Assembly (NCBI GenBank): GCA_034717695.1
Contig: JAYELS010000038.1
Span: 90,407-154,406, forward strand
Direction: 5' to 3'
Source: NAT127 sp034717695
Lineage (GTDB): Bacteria > Pseudomonadota > Gammaproteobacteria > Pseudomonadales > Porticoccaceae
Length of the DNA: 64,000 nt
Shown piece by piece: positions 36,004 to 48,258 of this stretch. Made by a program: the position numbers and the translations under genes. Below the pieces are notes generated by a model, which did not search any database, was not told the DNA's origin, and saw nothing but the letters and a program-made list of their open reading frames with translations. Numbering within the stretch: the first letter of the stretch is position 1; each line of letters opens with the position of its first letter.

Positions 36004-37686
36004 TTACTTGTCGCGACCTTCCATCTGCGCCTTGATCAGATCGCCGATGGTGGTGGGCACCACGGTTTCGGCTTCCTGCTTGCGCAGATCGCGGACCGCG
36101 GCCTTCTCGTCGTCCATGTCCTTGGCTTTCACGGACAGGCCGATCTGGCGGTTCTTGCGGTCGACATTGATGATCTTGACTTCGATGGCGTCGCCGACAT
36201 TGATCGCGTTGCGGGCATCCTCGACGCGGTCGCGGGACAGCTCGGAGGCCTTCAGATAGCCTTCGAGATCGCCTTCGAGGCTGATCACGGCGCCCTTGGC
36301 ATCGACTTCCTTGACGGTGCCGGTGACGATGGCGCCCTTGTCGTTCTGGGCGACATAGGCGGAGAAGGGATCGTCAGCCAGCTGCTTCACGCCCAGGGAG
36401 ATGCGCTCCCGCTCGGGGTCGATGGCCAGGATAACGGTTTCCAGCTCGTCGCCCTTCTTGAAGTTGCGCACCACTTCCTCGCCGTTCTCGTTCCAGGACA
36501 GGTCGGAGAGGTGGACGAGGCCGTCGATGCCGCCCTCGAGGCCAATGAAAATGCCGAAGTCGGTGATGGACTTGATGTTGCCGGCGATCTTGTCACCCTT
36601 GCTGTACTTGGAGGCGAACTCGTCCCAGGGGTTGGCGTGGCACTGCTTGATACCCAGGGAGATGCGGCGGCGCTCCTCGTCGATGTCGAGGATCATCACA
36701 TCCACTTCGTCGCCCAGCTGGACGACCTTGGAGGGGTGGATGTTCTTGTTGGTCCAATCCATCTCGGAGACGTGTACCAGGCCCTCGACACCGTCTTCCA
36801 GTTCCGCGAAGCAGCCGTAGTCGGTGAGGTTGGTGATCCGGGCACGGACCTTGGCGCCCTCGGGGTAGCGGGCCTTGATGTCGGCCCAGGGATCTTCGCC
36901 CATCTGCTTGAGGCCGAGGGAAACGCGGTTGCGCTCGCGATCGAACTTGAGCACCTTGACCTCGATTTCGTCGCCGACATTGACGATCTCGCTGGGGTGC
37001 TTGATGCGCTTCCAGGACATGTCGGTGATGTGCAGCAGGCCATCGATGCCACCCAGGTCGACGAACGCACCGTAGTCGGTGAGGTTCTTGACGATACCCT
37101 TGAGCACTGCGCCCTCTTCGAGATTGGCCAGCAGCTCCTCGCGCTCGGCGGAGTTGACCGCCTCCATCACCGCGCGGCGGGAGACCACCACGTTGTTGCG
37201 CTTCTGGTCGAGCTTGATGACCTTGAATTCGAGGGGCTTGTCTTCCAGGTGGGTGGTTTCGCGCATGGGGCGAACATCCACCAGGGAGCCGGGAAGGAAA
37301 GCGCGCAGGCCGGCGATGTCGACGGTGAAACCGCCCTTGACCTTGCCGCTGATGATGCCGGTGACCACCTGGTCGTTGTTGAAGGCCTTCTCCAGCTCGA
37401 TCCAGGATTCCTGGCGGCGGGCCTTCTCACGGGACAGGCGGGTGGCGCCGAAACCGTCTTCCACGGTCTCGAGGGCAACCTGAACTTCATCGCCGATCTG
37501 CAGGGTGCACTGGCCATCGTCGTCGAGGAACTGGCTGACGGGAATCACGCCCTCGGATTTGAGGCCGGCGTGGACGGTAACCCAGTCCTTGTCGATGTCG
37601 ATGACGACGCCGGTGACAATGGAGCCTGGTGCCATCTCGACGGTTTTCAGGCTTTGTTCAAAGAGTTCTGCGAAACTTTCGCTCAT
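36004..37686 (-). CDS. rpsA: 30S ribosomal protein S1
   Basis: A 560-residue protein with six S1 OB-fold repeats, the standard gammaproteobacterial form. Typical lines are VTGVVIDIDKDWVTVHAGLKSEG, GGFTVDIAGLRAFLPGSLVDVRP, DYGAFVDLGGIDGLLHITDMSWKRIKHPSE and FGIFIGLEGGIDGLVHLSDLSW. S1 unfolds and holds mRNA on the 30S subunit. It follows cmk. The leader lacks a Shine-Dalgarno-like sequence and instead has hairpins, as expected for an autoregulated S1 mRNA. Confidence 0.98.
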   Translation of the reverse strand: MSESFAELFEQSLKTVEMAPGSIVTGVVIDIDKDWVTVHAGLKSEGVIPVSQFLDDDGQCTLQIGDEVQVALETVEDGFGATRLSREKARRQESWIELEKAFNNDQVVTGIISGKVKGGFTVDIAGLRAFLPGSLVDVRPMRETTHLEDKPLEFKVIKLDQKRNNVVVSRRAVMEAVNSAEREELLANLEEGAVLKGIVKNLTDYGAFVDLGGIDGLLHITDMSWKRIKHPSEIVNVGDEIEVKVLKFDRERNRVSLGLKQMGEDPWADIKARYPEGAKVRARITNLTDYGCFAELEDGVEGLVHVSEMDWTNKNIHPSKVVQLGDEVDVMILDIDEERRRISLGIKQCHANPWDEFASKYSKGDKIAGNIKSITDFGIFIGLEGGIDGLVHLSDLSWNENGEEVVRNFKKGDELETVILAIDPERERISLGVKQLADDPFSAYVAQNDKGAIVTGTVKEVDAKGAVISLEGDLEGYLKASELSRDRVEDARNAINVGDAIEVKIINVDRKNRQIGLSVKAKDMDDEKAAVRDLRKQEAETVVPTTIGDLIKAQMEGRDK

Positions 37687-37709
37687 TAATGGATACCTGT
37701 GATAAAGGA

Positions 37710-37746
37710 GGGGCTGATCGCCCCAACCTCGCAGCCAGATGCGAGG
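37710..37746 (-). promoter_or_regulatory. Two hairpins in the rpsA 5' leader
   Basis: GGGGC/GCCCC (37710-37724) and CCTCGCA/TGCGAGG (37727-37746) form two stems just upstream of the rpsA start. Known S1 leaders use hairpins instead of a strong ribosome site, and S1 represses its own translation through them. Assignment rests on position and structure. Confidence 0.5.
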
Positions 37747-37825
37747 GTCTGTTCAAAATGGACGGTGATGCGCCATTCTGGCTGTCGCACACCCCGTCCG
37801 GGATAAAAAAGTCGCCTGAACGCCC

Positions 37826-38518
37826 CTAGCCTCGGGCGATTTTCAGCGCGATTTCAAGCACTTCCTGAACATCCTTGCCGGTGGTATCGATCTCCACCGC
37901 ATCGACCGCCGGCACCAGGGGAGACACCTGGCGGGTCATGTCCCGCTCGTCGCGGGCGCGGACGTTCTCGACAAGGGCGGCAAGGCTAACACTTTCCCCC
38001 TTATCAATCAACTGCTTATGGCGACGCTGGGCGCGCTCCTCGGGGCTCGCGGTGAGGTAGATCTTGACCTGGGCGGCGGGGAAAACCACGGTGCCCATGT
38101 CGCGGCCATCGGCGACCAGACCAGGGGCCCGGGCAAAGGCCCGCTGGCGCTCCAGGAGGGCCGCCCGCACCTCGGGAACAACCGCCACCTTGGAGGCCCC
38201 GGCGCTGATGTCCTCGCGGCGGATCTGGTCGGTGACATCCTCCCCCTCGAGAATCACCTCGGGGTGTCCACCGTCGGTGTTCATGCGGAAACTGATGTCC
38301 ATGTGGGCGGCCAGCACCGCCAGCTCCTCGACGTTGTCGAGCCCCACCTTGTGGCGCTTGGCGGCCAGGGCCAGCAGCCGGTAGAGGGCGCCGCTGTCGA
38401 GGTAATGGTAGCCGAGCCGGGCCGCCAGCAGCTGGCACAGGGTGCCCTTGCCGGAGCCGCTCGGGCCGTCCACGGTGATGACCGTCACGGCCTTGTCCTG
38501 GTTGTTGGCGGTCATCAT
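37826..38518 (-). CDS. cmk: Cytidylate kinase
   Basis: A 230-residue CMP/dCMP kinase. The P-loop is VITVDGPSGSGKGTLCQLLAARLGYHYLDSGALYR, and GLVADGRDMGTVVFPAAQVKIYLTASPEERAQRRHKQL covers the nucleotide and lid regions. The ATG overlaps the aroA stop as ATGA; a second ATG follows immediately. Between aroA and rpsA, as in other gammaproteobacteria. Confidence 0.96.
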   Translation of the reverse strand: MMTANNQDKAVTVITVDGPSGSGKGTLCQLLAARLGYHYLDSGALYRLLALAAKRHKVGLDNVEELAVLAAHMDISFRMNTDGGHPEVILEGEDVTDQIRREDISAGASKVAVVPEVRAALLERQRAFARAPGLVADGRDMGTVVFPAAQVKIYLTASPEERAQRRHKQLIDKGESVSLAALVENVRARDERDMTRQVSPLVPAVDAVEIDTTGKDVQEVLEIALKIARG

Positions 38519-40791
38519 GCCTTGTGCTCCAGCAGGTGGAATCCCGCGCGGTTGGCCAGGGACACGAATCCGGGGAAGGACGTGGCCACGTTCTGGCAAT
38601 CGTTGATGGTGATACCGCCGCGGGCCACGAGGCCCGCGACGGCGAAGGCCATGGCGATGCGGTGGTCGTGGTGGCTGTCGATCACCGCGCTGCCCATGGG
38701 CCCGCCGCTGATCTCGATGCCGTCGGGACGGGTGGCGACCCGCACCCCGAGGGCGGCAAGGCCGTCCGCCATCGCCTGGATGCGGTCGCTCTCCTTGACC
38801 CGCAGCTCCTCGGCGCCACTGAGCACCGTGGTGCCCTCGGCGCAGGCGGCGGCGACAAAGAGCACCGGGAACTCGTCGATGGCGAGGGGCACCTGATCCT
38901 CCGGGATCGCAATGCCCTTGAGGGGGGCATGGCGGACGCGGATGTCCGCCACCGGCTCGCCGCCGACGGTGCGTTCGTTCTCGAGGCTGAGATCCGCGCC
39001 CATGAGCCGCAGGATGTTGATCACCCCGGTGCGGGTGGGGTTGATGCCGACATGCTCCAGGAGCAATTCCGATCCCGGGACGATGGCGGCGGCCACCATG
39101 AAAAAGGCCGCCGAGGAGATATCCGCGGGCACGTCGATATCGCAGGCCATCAGCGTGCCACCGCCCTCAAGGCGCGCCACCGCCCCGTCCCGCTCGACGG
39201 GGTAGCCGAAGCCCCCCAGCATGCGCTCGGTGTGGTCCCGGGTCGGCGCCGGCTCGGTGACCCGGGTCTCCCCCTCGGCATAGAGGCCCGCCAGGAGCAG
39301 GGCCGACTTGACCTGGGCGCTCGCCATGGGCAGCACGTAATCGATGCCCTTAAGGGCCCTGCCGCCCCGCACGGTGAGGGGCGGGCGACCGCCCTCCCCG
39401 GTTTCGATGGTGGCGCCCATCAGGGCCAAGGGCTCGGCGACCCGCTTCATCGGCCGCTTGGACAGGGACTCGTCCCCGGTCATCACCACATCGAAGGGCT
39501 GGCCGGCGAGCAAGCCCGCCAGCAGGCGCATGGAGGTCCCGGAATTACCGAGGTAGAGGGGCCCCGGCGGGGGCTTCAGGCCGTGCAGGCCAACACCGTG
39601 GATGGTGACCTCGCCCCGGCTCGGTCCTTCGATCACCACCCCCATGTCGCGGAATGCCTGGAGCGTGGCGAGGGCGTCCTCCCCCTCGAGAAAGCCCGTC
39701 ACCCGGGTGACGCCGGTGGCGAGGGAGCCGAGCATGATGGAGCGGTGGGAGATGGACTTGTCGCCCGGCACCCGGACGCGACCGCGCAGGGGAGCGCCGG
39801 AGGCCTGGGTGCGATAGATCAGGGACTGATTGGTCATGGGTTCGAGATAGGCCTTTTTTTCGAGCATTTTGGTGAAATGGGTGCGCGCCTCCCGGGCGCG
39901 GGTGAAGACACCCATGATGTAGTCGCTGTCCCCGGACGCGATGGCCCCCCGCAGGGCGCCAAAGCTGTCGGTGAGGCGGTCGAGGACGGCAAGGATAGCG
40001 TCGCTATTGGACAGACAGATGTCATGCCACATCAGCGGATCACTGCCTGCGATGCGGGTAAAGTCGCGAAAGCCCCCGGCGGCGTAGCGGAAGATCTCCC
40101 GGTTCTCCTCCATCCGCGCCAGGGTGTCCACCAGGGCGTAGGCCAGCACATGGGGCACGTGGCTGGTGGCGGCGAGGACTTCGTCGTGTTCGTCCCAGGG
40201 CATCAGGGACACCGTGGCGCCGACGCCCTCCCACAGGCGGCGCACCGCCGCCAGGTGGCGGGGGCCCGTTTGCGGCTCGGGGGTGAGGATGACCCGGTGA
40301 TCGACATAGAGGGTGGGGTTGGCGGCGTCCACCCCGCTCTTCTCGGAGCCGGCGATGGGGTGGCCCGGCACCAGCTGGGGTGGAAAGTGACCGTAGACCT
40401 CAATGGCCGCGCTCACCACCGCGCCCTTGACGCTGGCGGCGTCGGTCACCGTGACCTCGGGGTGGAGGCAATCCCGCAGCCGCGCCAGGGTCGCCCGGAC
40501 GCTCAGGGTGGGCACGCAGATCACCACCATGTCGCCGGGTTCGAGTTGCCCGAGCGCTTCCCGGTCGTCGGCAAACACCCGGTCCACCACACCGGTCTCG
40601 AGGGCGCGCTCCAGGGTCTCCGGGCGGCGCGAGACACCGATCACCTCGCGGCAAAGGCGACGCTCCCGTGCGGCCTTGGCGAGACTGCCGCCGATAAGGC
40701 CGAGCCCGTACACCAGCAGGCGGCCCAAGGCCGGCCCGCTGCCGGGGGTATTGTCGAAATCAGGGGAAACCGTGGCAGTCAATGCTGTCAT
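38515..40791 (-). CDS. aroA: Fused prephenate dehydrogenase and EPSP synthase (TyrA-AroA)
   Basis: A 758-residue bifunctional enzyme. Residues 20-300 are TyrA: NAD site LVYGLGLIGGSLAKAARER, catalytic HPIAGSEKSGVDAA and ATSHVPHVLAYALV. From about residue 318 comes AroA: RVRVPGDKSISHRSIMLGSLA, LGNSGTSMRLLAGLLAG, LPMASAQVKSALLLAGLYA and DEFPVLFVAAACAEG, with LRVKESDRIQAM and HDHRIAMAFAVAGL at the end. It makes 4-hydroxyphenylpyruvate and 5-enolpyruvylshikimate 3-phosphate. This fusion is known from Pseudomonas and relatives. It lies 7 bases after pheA. Confidence 0.96.
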   Translation of the reverse strand: MTALTATVSPDFDNTPGSGPALGRLLVYGLGLIGGSLAKAARERRLCREVIGVSRRPETLERALETGVVDRVFADDREALGQLEPGDMVVICVPTLSVRATLARLRDCLHPEVTVTDAASVKGAVVSAAIEVYGHFPPQLVPGHPIAGSEKSGVDAANPTLYVDHRVILTPEPQTGPRHLAAVRRLWEGVGATVSLMPWDEHDEVLAATSHVPHVLAYALVDTLARMEENREIFRYAAGGFRDFTRIAGSDPLMWHDICLSNSDAILAVLDRLTDSFGALRGAIASGDSDYIMGVFTRAREARTHFTKMLEKKAYLEPMTNQSLIYRTQASGAPLRGRVRVPGDKSISHRSIMLGSLATGVTRVTGFLEGEDALATLQAFRDMGVVIEGPSRGEVTIHGVGLHGLKPPPGPLYLGNSGTSMRLLAGLLAGQPFDVVMTGDESLSKRPMKRVAEPLALMGATIETGEGGRPPLTVRGGRALKGIDYVLPMASAQVKSALLLAGLYAEGETRVTEPAPTRDHTERMLGGFGYPVERDGAVARLEGGGTLMACDIDVPADISSAAFFMVAAAIVPGSELLLEHVGINPTRTGVINILRLMGADLSLENERTVGGEPVADIRVRHAPLKGIAIPEDQVPLAIDEFPVLFVAAACAEGTTVLSGAEELRVKESDRIQAMADGLAALGVRVATRPDGIEISGGPMGSAVIDSHHDHRIAMAFAVAGLVARGGITINDCQNVATSFPGFVSLANRAGFHLLEHKA

Positions 40792-40798
40792 CCCGCAA

Positions 40799-41881
40799 TC
40801 ACAGCACCGCCCGGGGATAGGACCCGAGCAGCTTGAGATCGGACACCCGGGGCTTCAACGCCTCGAGGGCGGCCACCACCTGGGGATCGCCGTGGTGGCC
40901 CTTGAAGTCGATGAAGAACAGGTACGTCCATTTGCCCGCCGCGGAGGGGCGGGTTTCGAGCCGCGTCATGTCCACATTGTGGGCCCGCAGCGGCTCGAGA
41001 ATGTTGTACAGGGCGCCGGGCTCGTTCTTCACCGACACGATGATGGAGGTCTTGTCGTCGCCGGAGGGGGGCACCAGGTCGCGGCCGATCACCAGAAAGC
41101 GGGTGGCGTTGTCGGGGCGGTCCTCGATCTTCTCCCGCAGCTTGGTGAGGCCGTAGCGCTGCACCGCCATGTCGCCGGCGATGGCCGCGGAATTCCACTC
41201 GCCGCGCACCATCCTGGCAGCCTCGGCGTTGCTGCTCACCGGCACCCGTTCGATCTTCGGGTAATGGGCATCGAGCCACTTGCGACACTGGGCCAGGGAC
41301 TGGGGATGGGAATACACCCGGGTGATCTTCGCCGGATCGGTGTTGGGGCCGATGAGGAAGTTGTGGTGGATGCGCAGCTCCACCTCGCCGCAGATCTTCA
41401 GGGACGAATCGATGAAGCTGTCGAGGGTGTGGTTGACCACACCCTCGGTGGAATTCTCCACCGGCACCACGCCGTAGCTGGCGGCGCCGGCGCTCACCTC
41501 GCGGAACACCTCGTCGATGGCGGCCATGGGTTCGGTGACCGCCGAGTGACCGAAATGCTTGAGGGCCGCCTCCTGGGTGAAGGTGCCCTCGGGCCCCAGG
41601 TAGGCCACGGTGATGGGCTTTTCCAGGGCGAGGCAGGCGGACATGATCTCCCGGAACAGGCGCGCCACCTCCTCGTCGCCGAGGGGTCCGGGGTTGCGCG
41701 CCATGATGGCCCGCAGCACCTGCGCCTCCCGCTCGGGGCGGTAGAAATCCGTGGCGCCGGCCTCGGTCTTGACCTCCGCCACCTGCTGGGCGTAGCGGGC
41801 GCGGGCGCTGATCAGCTCCAGCAGCTCCCGGTCGACGGCATCGATCTTGTCGCGCAGCTCACTGAGGGTGATCCCGGCCAT
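40799..41881 (-). CDS. pheA: Chorismate mutase/prephenate dehydratase (P-protein)
   Basis: A 360-residue bifunctional enzyme of phenylalanine synthesis. The mutase domain is LSELRDKIDAVDRELLELISARARYAQQVAEVK; the dehydratase begins VAYLGPEGTFTQEAALKHFG and includes VVPVENSTEGVVNHTLD; the ACT regulatory domain holds ALYNILEPLRAHNVDMTRLETRPS. The ATG at 41881 is favoured by GAGGA six bases upstream. A TTG two codons earlier overlaps the gyrA stop but is less likely. serC, which often lies between gyrA and pheA, is absent. Confidence 0.96.
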   Translation of the reverse strand: MAGITLSELRDKIDAVDRELLELISARARYAQQVAEVKTEAGATDFYRPEREAQVLRAIMARNPGPLGDEEVARLFREIMSACLALEKPITVAYLGPEGTFTQEAALKHFGHSAVTEPMAAIDEVFREVSAGAASYGVVPVENSTEGVVNHTLDSFIDSSLKICGEVELRIHHNFLIGPNTDPAKITRVYSHPQSLAQCRKWLDAHYPKIERVPVSSNAEAARMVRGEWNSAAIAGDMAVQRYGLTKLREKIEDRPDNATRFLVIGRDLVPPSGDDKTSIIVSVKNEPGALYNILEPLRAHNVDMTRLETRPSAAGKWTYLFFIDFKGHHGDPQVVAALEALKPRVSDLKLLGSYPRAVL

Positions 41882-41883
41882 GG

Positions 41884-44442
<2,559 letters not shown>

Positions 44443-44652
44443 AAAGCCACTTCTTCCCCATTAAAGCCTGATGTCTCAGGGTTATTCCTTGTTGCTCGGG
44501 GCGCTGCGCCACCCGGCAAGTGTATCGGGACTCGCCCGTTTTGAAGCGCGGGATTGTAGCATAGGTTTGCCGTCCGACATCCGACCGGAGACGGCGCGTC
44601 CCGCCGCGGTCCGCACGCCCCGACCGCCGCCAACGCCCAAGCAAAAAATCGC

Positions 44653-44658
44653 TATACT
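44653..44658 (+). promoter_or_regulatory. Candidate -10 element for mtaD
   Basis: TATACT lies 24 bases before the mtaD start, with no recognisable -35 at the expected distance. Consistent with a weak or activator-dependent promoter. Confidence 0.4.
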
Positions 44659-44681
44659 CGCGCCTCGCCCAAGGAGCCGCC

Positions 44682-46001
44682 ATGCCCCCCCAAGCCATCG
44701 ACCTGCTCATCAGTGCCCGCTGGATCATCCCCGTCATTCCCGACAACGCCGTCTACAGCGACTGCGCCCTGGCCGTGGACGGCGGCAGAATCCTCGGCAT
44801 CCACCCATCCGCCGAGGCGAGGCGCCTGTACGCCCCCCGGGAAACGGTGGCCCTCGACAGCCACGCCCTGATCCCCGGGCTCATCAACGCCCACGGTCAC
44901 CTGGCCATGTCCCTGCTCAGGGGCTATGCCGACGATTACCCCCTCGACACCTGGCTGAAGGACCACATCTGGCCCGCCGAGGGCCGCTGGGTGGGCGAGG
45001 AATTCGTCCGCGACGGCGCGGAGCTGGCCATGGCGGAGATGCTGAAATCCGGCACCACCTGCTTCTCGGACATGTACTTTTTCCCCGAGCAGGTGGCCCT
45101 CGCCGCCCGCCAGCACGGACTGCGCTGCCAGCTCGCCTTCCCGATCCTGAACTTTCCCTCCGCCTGGGCCCGCAATGGCGATGAGTACATCAGCAAGGGT
45201 CTTGCCCTGCGGGATACCTACAAGGCAGACGATCTGATCAACGTGATCTTCGGCCCCCACGCCCCCTACACGGTGGACGACCGCTATTTCGACCGGATCG
45301 CCACCTACGCCAACGAGCTGGACACCGGCATCCAGATCCATCTCCACGAGACCCAGGCGGAGGTGGACGAGGCGCTTGCCCAGAGCGGCGAGCGCCCCAT
45401 CGCCCGGCTGCAACGCCTCGGCATCCTCACCCCCAACACCCAGTGCGTCCACATGACCGCGGTCAACGACGACGACATCGCCCTGCTGGCGGCGAGCGGC
45501 GCCCAGGTGGTCCACTGCCCCAAATCCAACCTCAAGCTGGCCAGCGGCTTCTGTCCCGAGCACCGCCTCCGGGAGGCGGGAATCAACGTCGCCCTCGGCA
45601 CCGACGGCGCCGCCAGCAACAACAGCCTCGACCTGTTCAGCGAGATGGTATTCGCCTCCCTGCTGTCGAAGGGCCTGAGCGGCAACGCCGCCGCCCTCGA
45701 CACCCACGCCAGCCTGCGCATGGCCACCCTCAACGGCGCCCGGGCCCTCGGCATCGACGCCATCACCGGCAGCCTCGAAGTCGGCAAGGCGGCGGACCTG
45801 GTGGCGGTGGACCTCGGCGGCATCAGCCGGGAACCCATGTATAATCCCCTGTCCCAGCTGGTGCACACCCCGGTGGGGCACCGGGTCAGCGATGTCTGGG
45901 TCAACGGCGCCGCCAAGGTGCGCCATGGCCAGCTGCAATCCTTCAGCGAGCAGGAGCTGGAGACCAAGGCCCGCCAGTGGCGCGACCGCATCCTCGGCTG
46001 A
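44682..46001 (+). CDS. mtaD: 5-methylthioadenosine deaminase / TRZ-ATZ family amidohydrolase
   Basis: A 439-residue metal-dependent deaminase. It has LIPGLINAHGHLAMSLLRGYADD (HxH metal site), GTTCFSDMYFFPEQ, IQIHLHETQAEVDEAL and LGTDGAASNNSLDLFSEM, where the Asp metal ligand lies. In Pseudomonas aeruginosa the orthologue in the same position beside ubiG (PA3170) deaminates 5-methylthioadenosine to 5-methylthioinosine in methionine salvage. The related activity on S-adenosylhomocysteine or atrazine is an alternative. Confidence 0.92.
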   Translation: MPPQAIDLLISARWIIPVIPDNAVYSDCALAVDGGRILGIHPSAEARRLYAPRETVALDSHALIPGLINAHGHLAMSLLRGYADDYPLDTWLKDHIWPAEGRWVGEEFVRDGAELAMAEMLKSGTTCFSDMYFFPEQVALAARQHGLRCQLAFPILNFPSAWARNGDEYISKGLALRDTYKADDLINVIFGPHAPYTVDDRYFDRIATYANELDTGIQIHLHETQAEVDEALAQSGERPIARLQRLGILTPNTQCVHMTAVNDDDIALLAASGAQVVHCPKSNLKLASGFCPEHRLREAGINVALGTDGAASNNSLDLFSEMVFASLLSKGLSGNAAALDTHASLRMATLNGARALGIDAITGSLEVGKAADLVAVDLGGISREPMYNPLSQLVHTPVGHRVSDVWVNGAAKVRHGQLQSFSEQELETKARQWRDRILG

Positions 46002-46044
46002 GCCGGGCGCCAAAGCCATTTTCAGATGTTGATGGGAAACCCCG

Positions 46045-46785
46045 ATGAGTGCCGACACCCCCCCCACCGCCAATATCGACAGCCGGGAAATCGCCAAATT
46101 CGAAGCCCTCGCCTCCCGCTGGTGGGACCGGGAGAGCGAGTTCAAGCCGCTCCATGAGATCAACCCGCTGCGCGCCAACTGGATCGATCGCTACGCCCAG
46201 GTGGCCGGCAAGACCCTCGTGGACGTGGGCTGCGGCGGCGGCATCCTCGCCGAGGCCCTGGCCCAGCGCGGCGCCCGGGTCACCGGCATCGACATGGGCG
46301 AGGCGCCCCTGGCGGTGGCGGAGCTCCACAAACTGGAGAGCGGCGTCGAGGTCAGCTACCTGCGCGCCACCGCCGAGGACCTGGCGGCAGAGCGGCCCGG
46401 GGAGTTCGATGTGGTCACCTGCCTCGAAATGCTCGAGCACGTGCCCGATCCCGGCTCGGTGATCCGCGCCTGCGCCACCCTGGTGAAGCCCGGCGGTCAC
46501 CTGTTCTTCTCCACCATCAACCGCAATCCCAAGGCCTGGGCCTTCGCCATCGTCGGCGCCGAATATGTGCTGAAACTGCTGCCCCGGGGCACCCACGACT
46601 ACGCCAAGTTCATCCGCCCCGCGGAGCTCGCCGGCTGGATCCGCGAGGCGGGCCTCGACCTGCACCGCATCACCGGCCTGGTCTACAACCCCTTCACCCG
46701 CCGCTACCGCCTCGACGACGGGGACGTGACCGTCAACTACATGGTGTACGCCTCCAAGCCCCGGGACGACGCACCCAAGGACTGA
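46045..46785 (+). CDS. ubiG: Ubiquinone biosynthesis O-methyltransferase
   Basis: A 246-residue SAM-dependent methyltransferase that methylates both hydroxyl groups in ubiquinone synthesis. It shows KFEALASRWWDRESEFKPLHEINPLR at the start, the SAM loop LVDVGCGGGILAEALAQRGARVTGIDMGE, TCLEMLEHVPDPGSVI and STINRNPKAWAFAIVGAEYVLKLLPRGTHDY, the UbiG signature. It is followed by mupP with 8 bases between. Confidence 0.97.
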   Translation: MSADTPPTANIDSREIAKFEALASRWWDRESEFKPLHEINPLRANWIDRYAQVAGKTLVDVGCGGGILAEALAQRGARVTGIDMGEAPLAVAELHKLESGVEVSYLRATAEDLAAERPGEFDVVTCLEMLEHVPDPGSVIRACATLVKPGGHLFFSTINRNPKAWAFAIVGAEYVLKLLPRGTHDYAKFIRPAELAGWIREAGLDLHRITGLVYNPFTRRYRLDDGDVTVNYMVYASKPRDDAPKD

Positions 46786-46793
46786 TCCAACCC

Positions 46794-47453
46794 ATGCCCC
46801 ATCGCCACGACGCCGTGCTGTTCGACCTGGACGGCACCCTGCTGGATACCGCCCCCGATTTCGTCACCGCCATCAACCGGGTACTGGCTGAGCGGGGCCT
46901 GCCGCCCCGCGCCGAATCCCAGGTGCGGGCAGCGGTCAGCCACGGTTCCGCCGGCCTCATCGCCACCACCTTCGATCTCGATGCCAGCCACCCGGATTTC
47001 GAGCCCCTGCGCCAGGCCCTGCTCACCCACTACCGCACCTGCCTGACGGACGAGACGCGGCTGTTCCCGGGCATGGAGCGGGTGCTCGAAGCCCTCGCCG
47101 TCCGAGGCATTCCCTGGGGGATCGTCACCAACAAGCCGGCCCAGTACACCGACGCCATCGTCGCCCGCCTGCCCTGGCCGTCGCCGCCGGCGACGGTGAT
47201 CTGCCCGGACCACGTGACCCGCACCAAGCCCGACCCGGAGCCGATCCTGCTGGCCTGCCGACAGCTGGACCTGGTACCCGGGCGCGCCATCTACGTGGGG
47301 GATCACCTGCGGGATATCGAGGCGGGGCGGAACGCCGGCACCGCCACGGTGGCAGCCGCCTACGGCTATCTCGACGCCGGTGAAAACCCTGCCGAGTGGG
47401 GCGCGGATCACATCATCGAGCGCGCCGACCAACTGATCGACATTCTGTTCTGA
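46794..47453 (+). CDS. mupP: HAD phosphatase MupP/Gph-like (MurNAc-6-phosphate phosphatase)
   Basis: A 219-residue HAD-family hydrolase: catalytic Asp in AVLFDLDGTLLDTAPDF, WGIVTNKPAQYTD, and GRAIYVGDHLRDIEAGRNAGT. In Pseudomonas the gene in the same position between ubiG and yciK is MupP, which removes the 6-phosphate of N-acetylmuramic acid in cell-wall recycling. Phosphoglycolate phosphatase is the alternative label. Confidence 0.9.
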   Translation: MPHRHDAVLFDLDGTLLDTAPDFVTAINRVLAERGLPPRAESQVRAAVSHGSAGLIATTFDLDASHPDFEPLRQALLTHYRTCLTDETRLFPGMERVLEALAVRGIPWGIVTNKPAQYTDAIVARLPWPSPPATVICPDHVTRTKPDPEPILLACRQLDLVPGRAIYVGDHLRDIEAGRNAGTATVAAAYGYLDAGENPAEWGADHIIERADQLIDILF

Positions 47454-47464
47454 GGATTAGCAAC

Positions 47465-48229
47465 GTGGACATTACCTACTGCGGCGACTACCGGGCCCCC
47501 GCCAACCTGCTGGCGGGCCGCGTCATCCTGGTCACCGGCGCCGGCGACGGCATCGGCCGCGCCGCGAGCCTCACCTACGCCCGTCACGGCGCCACGGTGA
47601 TCCTTGCCGGGCGCACCACCGCCAAGCTGGAGGCGGTCTACGACAGCATCGTCGCCGCCGGGCTGACGGAGCCGGTGATCCAGCCCCTGGACCTGGCCGG
47701 GGCCAGCGAGGCGGACTACCAGACGGTCGCCGACGCCCTCGTGGCAGAATTCGGCCGCCTCGACGGCCTGCTCCACAATGCCAGCGAGCTGGGCCAGCGC
47801 ACCCCTATCGCCAACTACCAGGCCGGCACATGGCAGAAGGTCATGCAGGTCAACGTCAACGCCACCTTCCTGCTCACCAAGGCCCTGCTGCCCGCCCTGG
47901 AACAGTCCGCAGACGGCGCCATCCTGCTCACCTCCTCCGGCGTCGGCCGGGTCGGACGGGCATTCTGGGGCGCCTACGCGGTGTCGAAATTCGCCATCGA
48001 GGGCTTCTGCCAGGTACTGGCGGGGGAGCTGGAGGACACCACCCGCATCCGGGTGAACTGCATCAACCCCGGCGCCACCCGCACCCGGATGCGCGCCGCC
48101 GCCTACCCGGCGGAGGATCCCCGCACCCTCAAAACCCCCGACGACATCATGCCCGGCTACCTCTATCTGATGGGGCCGGACAGCCTGGGGGTGACGGGGC
48201 GGAGTTTTGATGCTCAGAAGAAGGTCTGA
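47465..48229 (+). CDS. yciK: YciK-type short-chain dehydrogenase
   Basis: A 254-residue SDR oxidoreductase. The nucleotide loop is VILVTGAGDGIGRAASLTYARHG, the catalytic Ser/Tyr/Lys are in TSSGVGRVGRAFWGAYAVSKFAIEGF, and HNASELGQRTPIANY is YciK-specific. The start is GTG at 47465, with GAGG upstream. Function unknown. Its stop codon lies within a heptad tandem repeat. Confidence 0.92.
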   Translation: MDITYCGDYRAPANLLAGRVILVTGAGDGIGRAASLTYARHGATVILAGRTTAKLEAVYDSIVAAGLTEPVIQPLDLAGASEADYQTVADALVAEFGRLDGLLHNASELGQRTPIANYQAGTWQKVMQVNVNATFLLTKALLPALEQSADGAILLTSSGVGRVGRAFWGAYAVSKFAIEGFCQVLAGELEDTTRIRVNCINPGATRTRMRAAAYPAEDPRTLKTPDDIMPGYLYLMGPDSLGVTGRSFDAQKKV

Positions 48230-48258
48230 CGTCTGACGTCTGACGTCTGACGTCTGAC
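48224..48258 (+). repeat. Heptad tandem repeat GTCTGAC (five units)
   Basis: Five identical 7-mers GTCTGAC begin at the yciK stop codon and continue into the intergenic region. The inverted counterpart lies at 48387-48407; the two can form a stem of about 23 bp across a 125-base loop. Confidence 0.9.
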
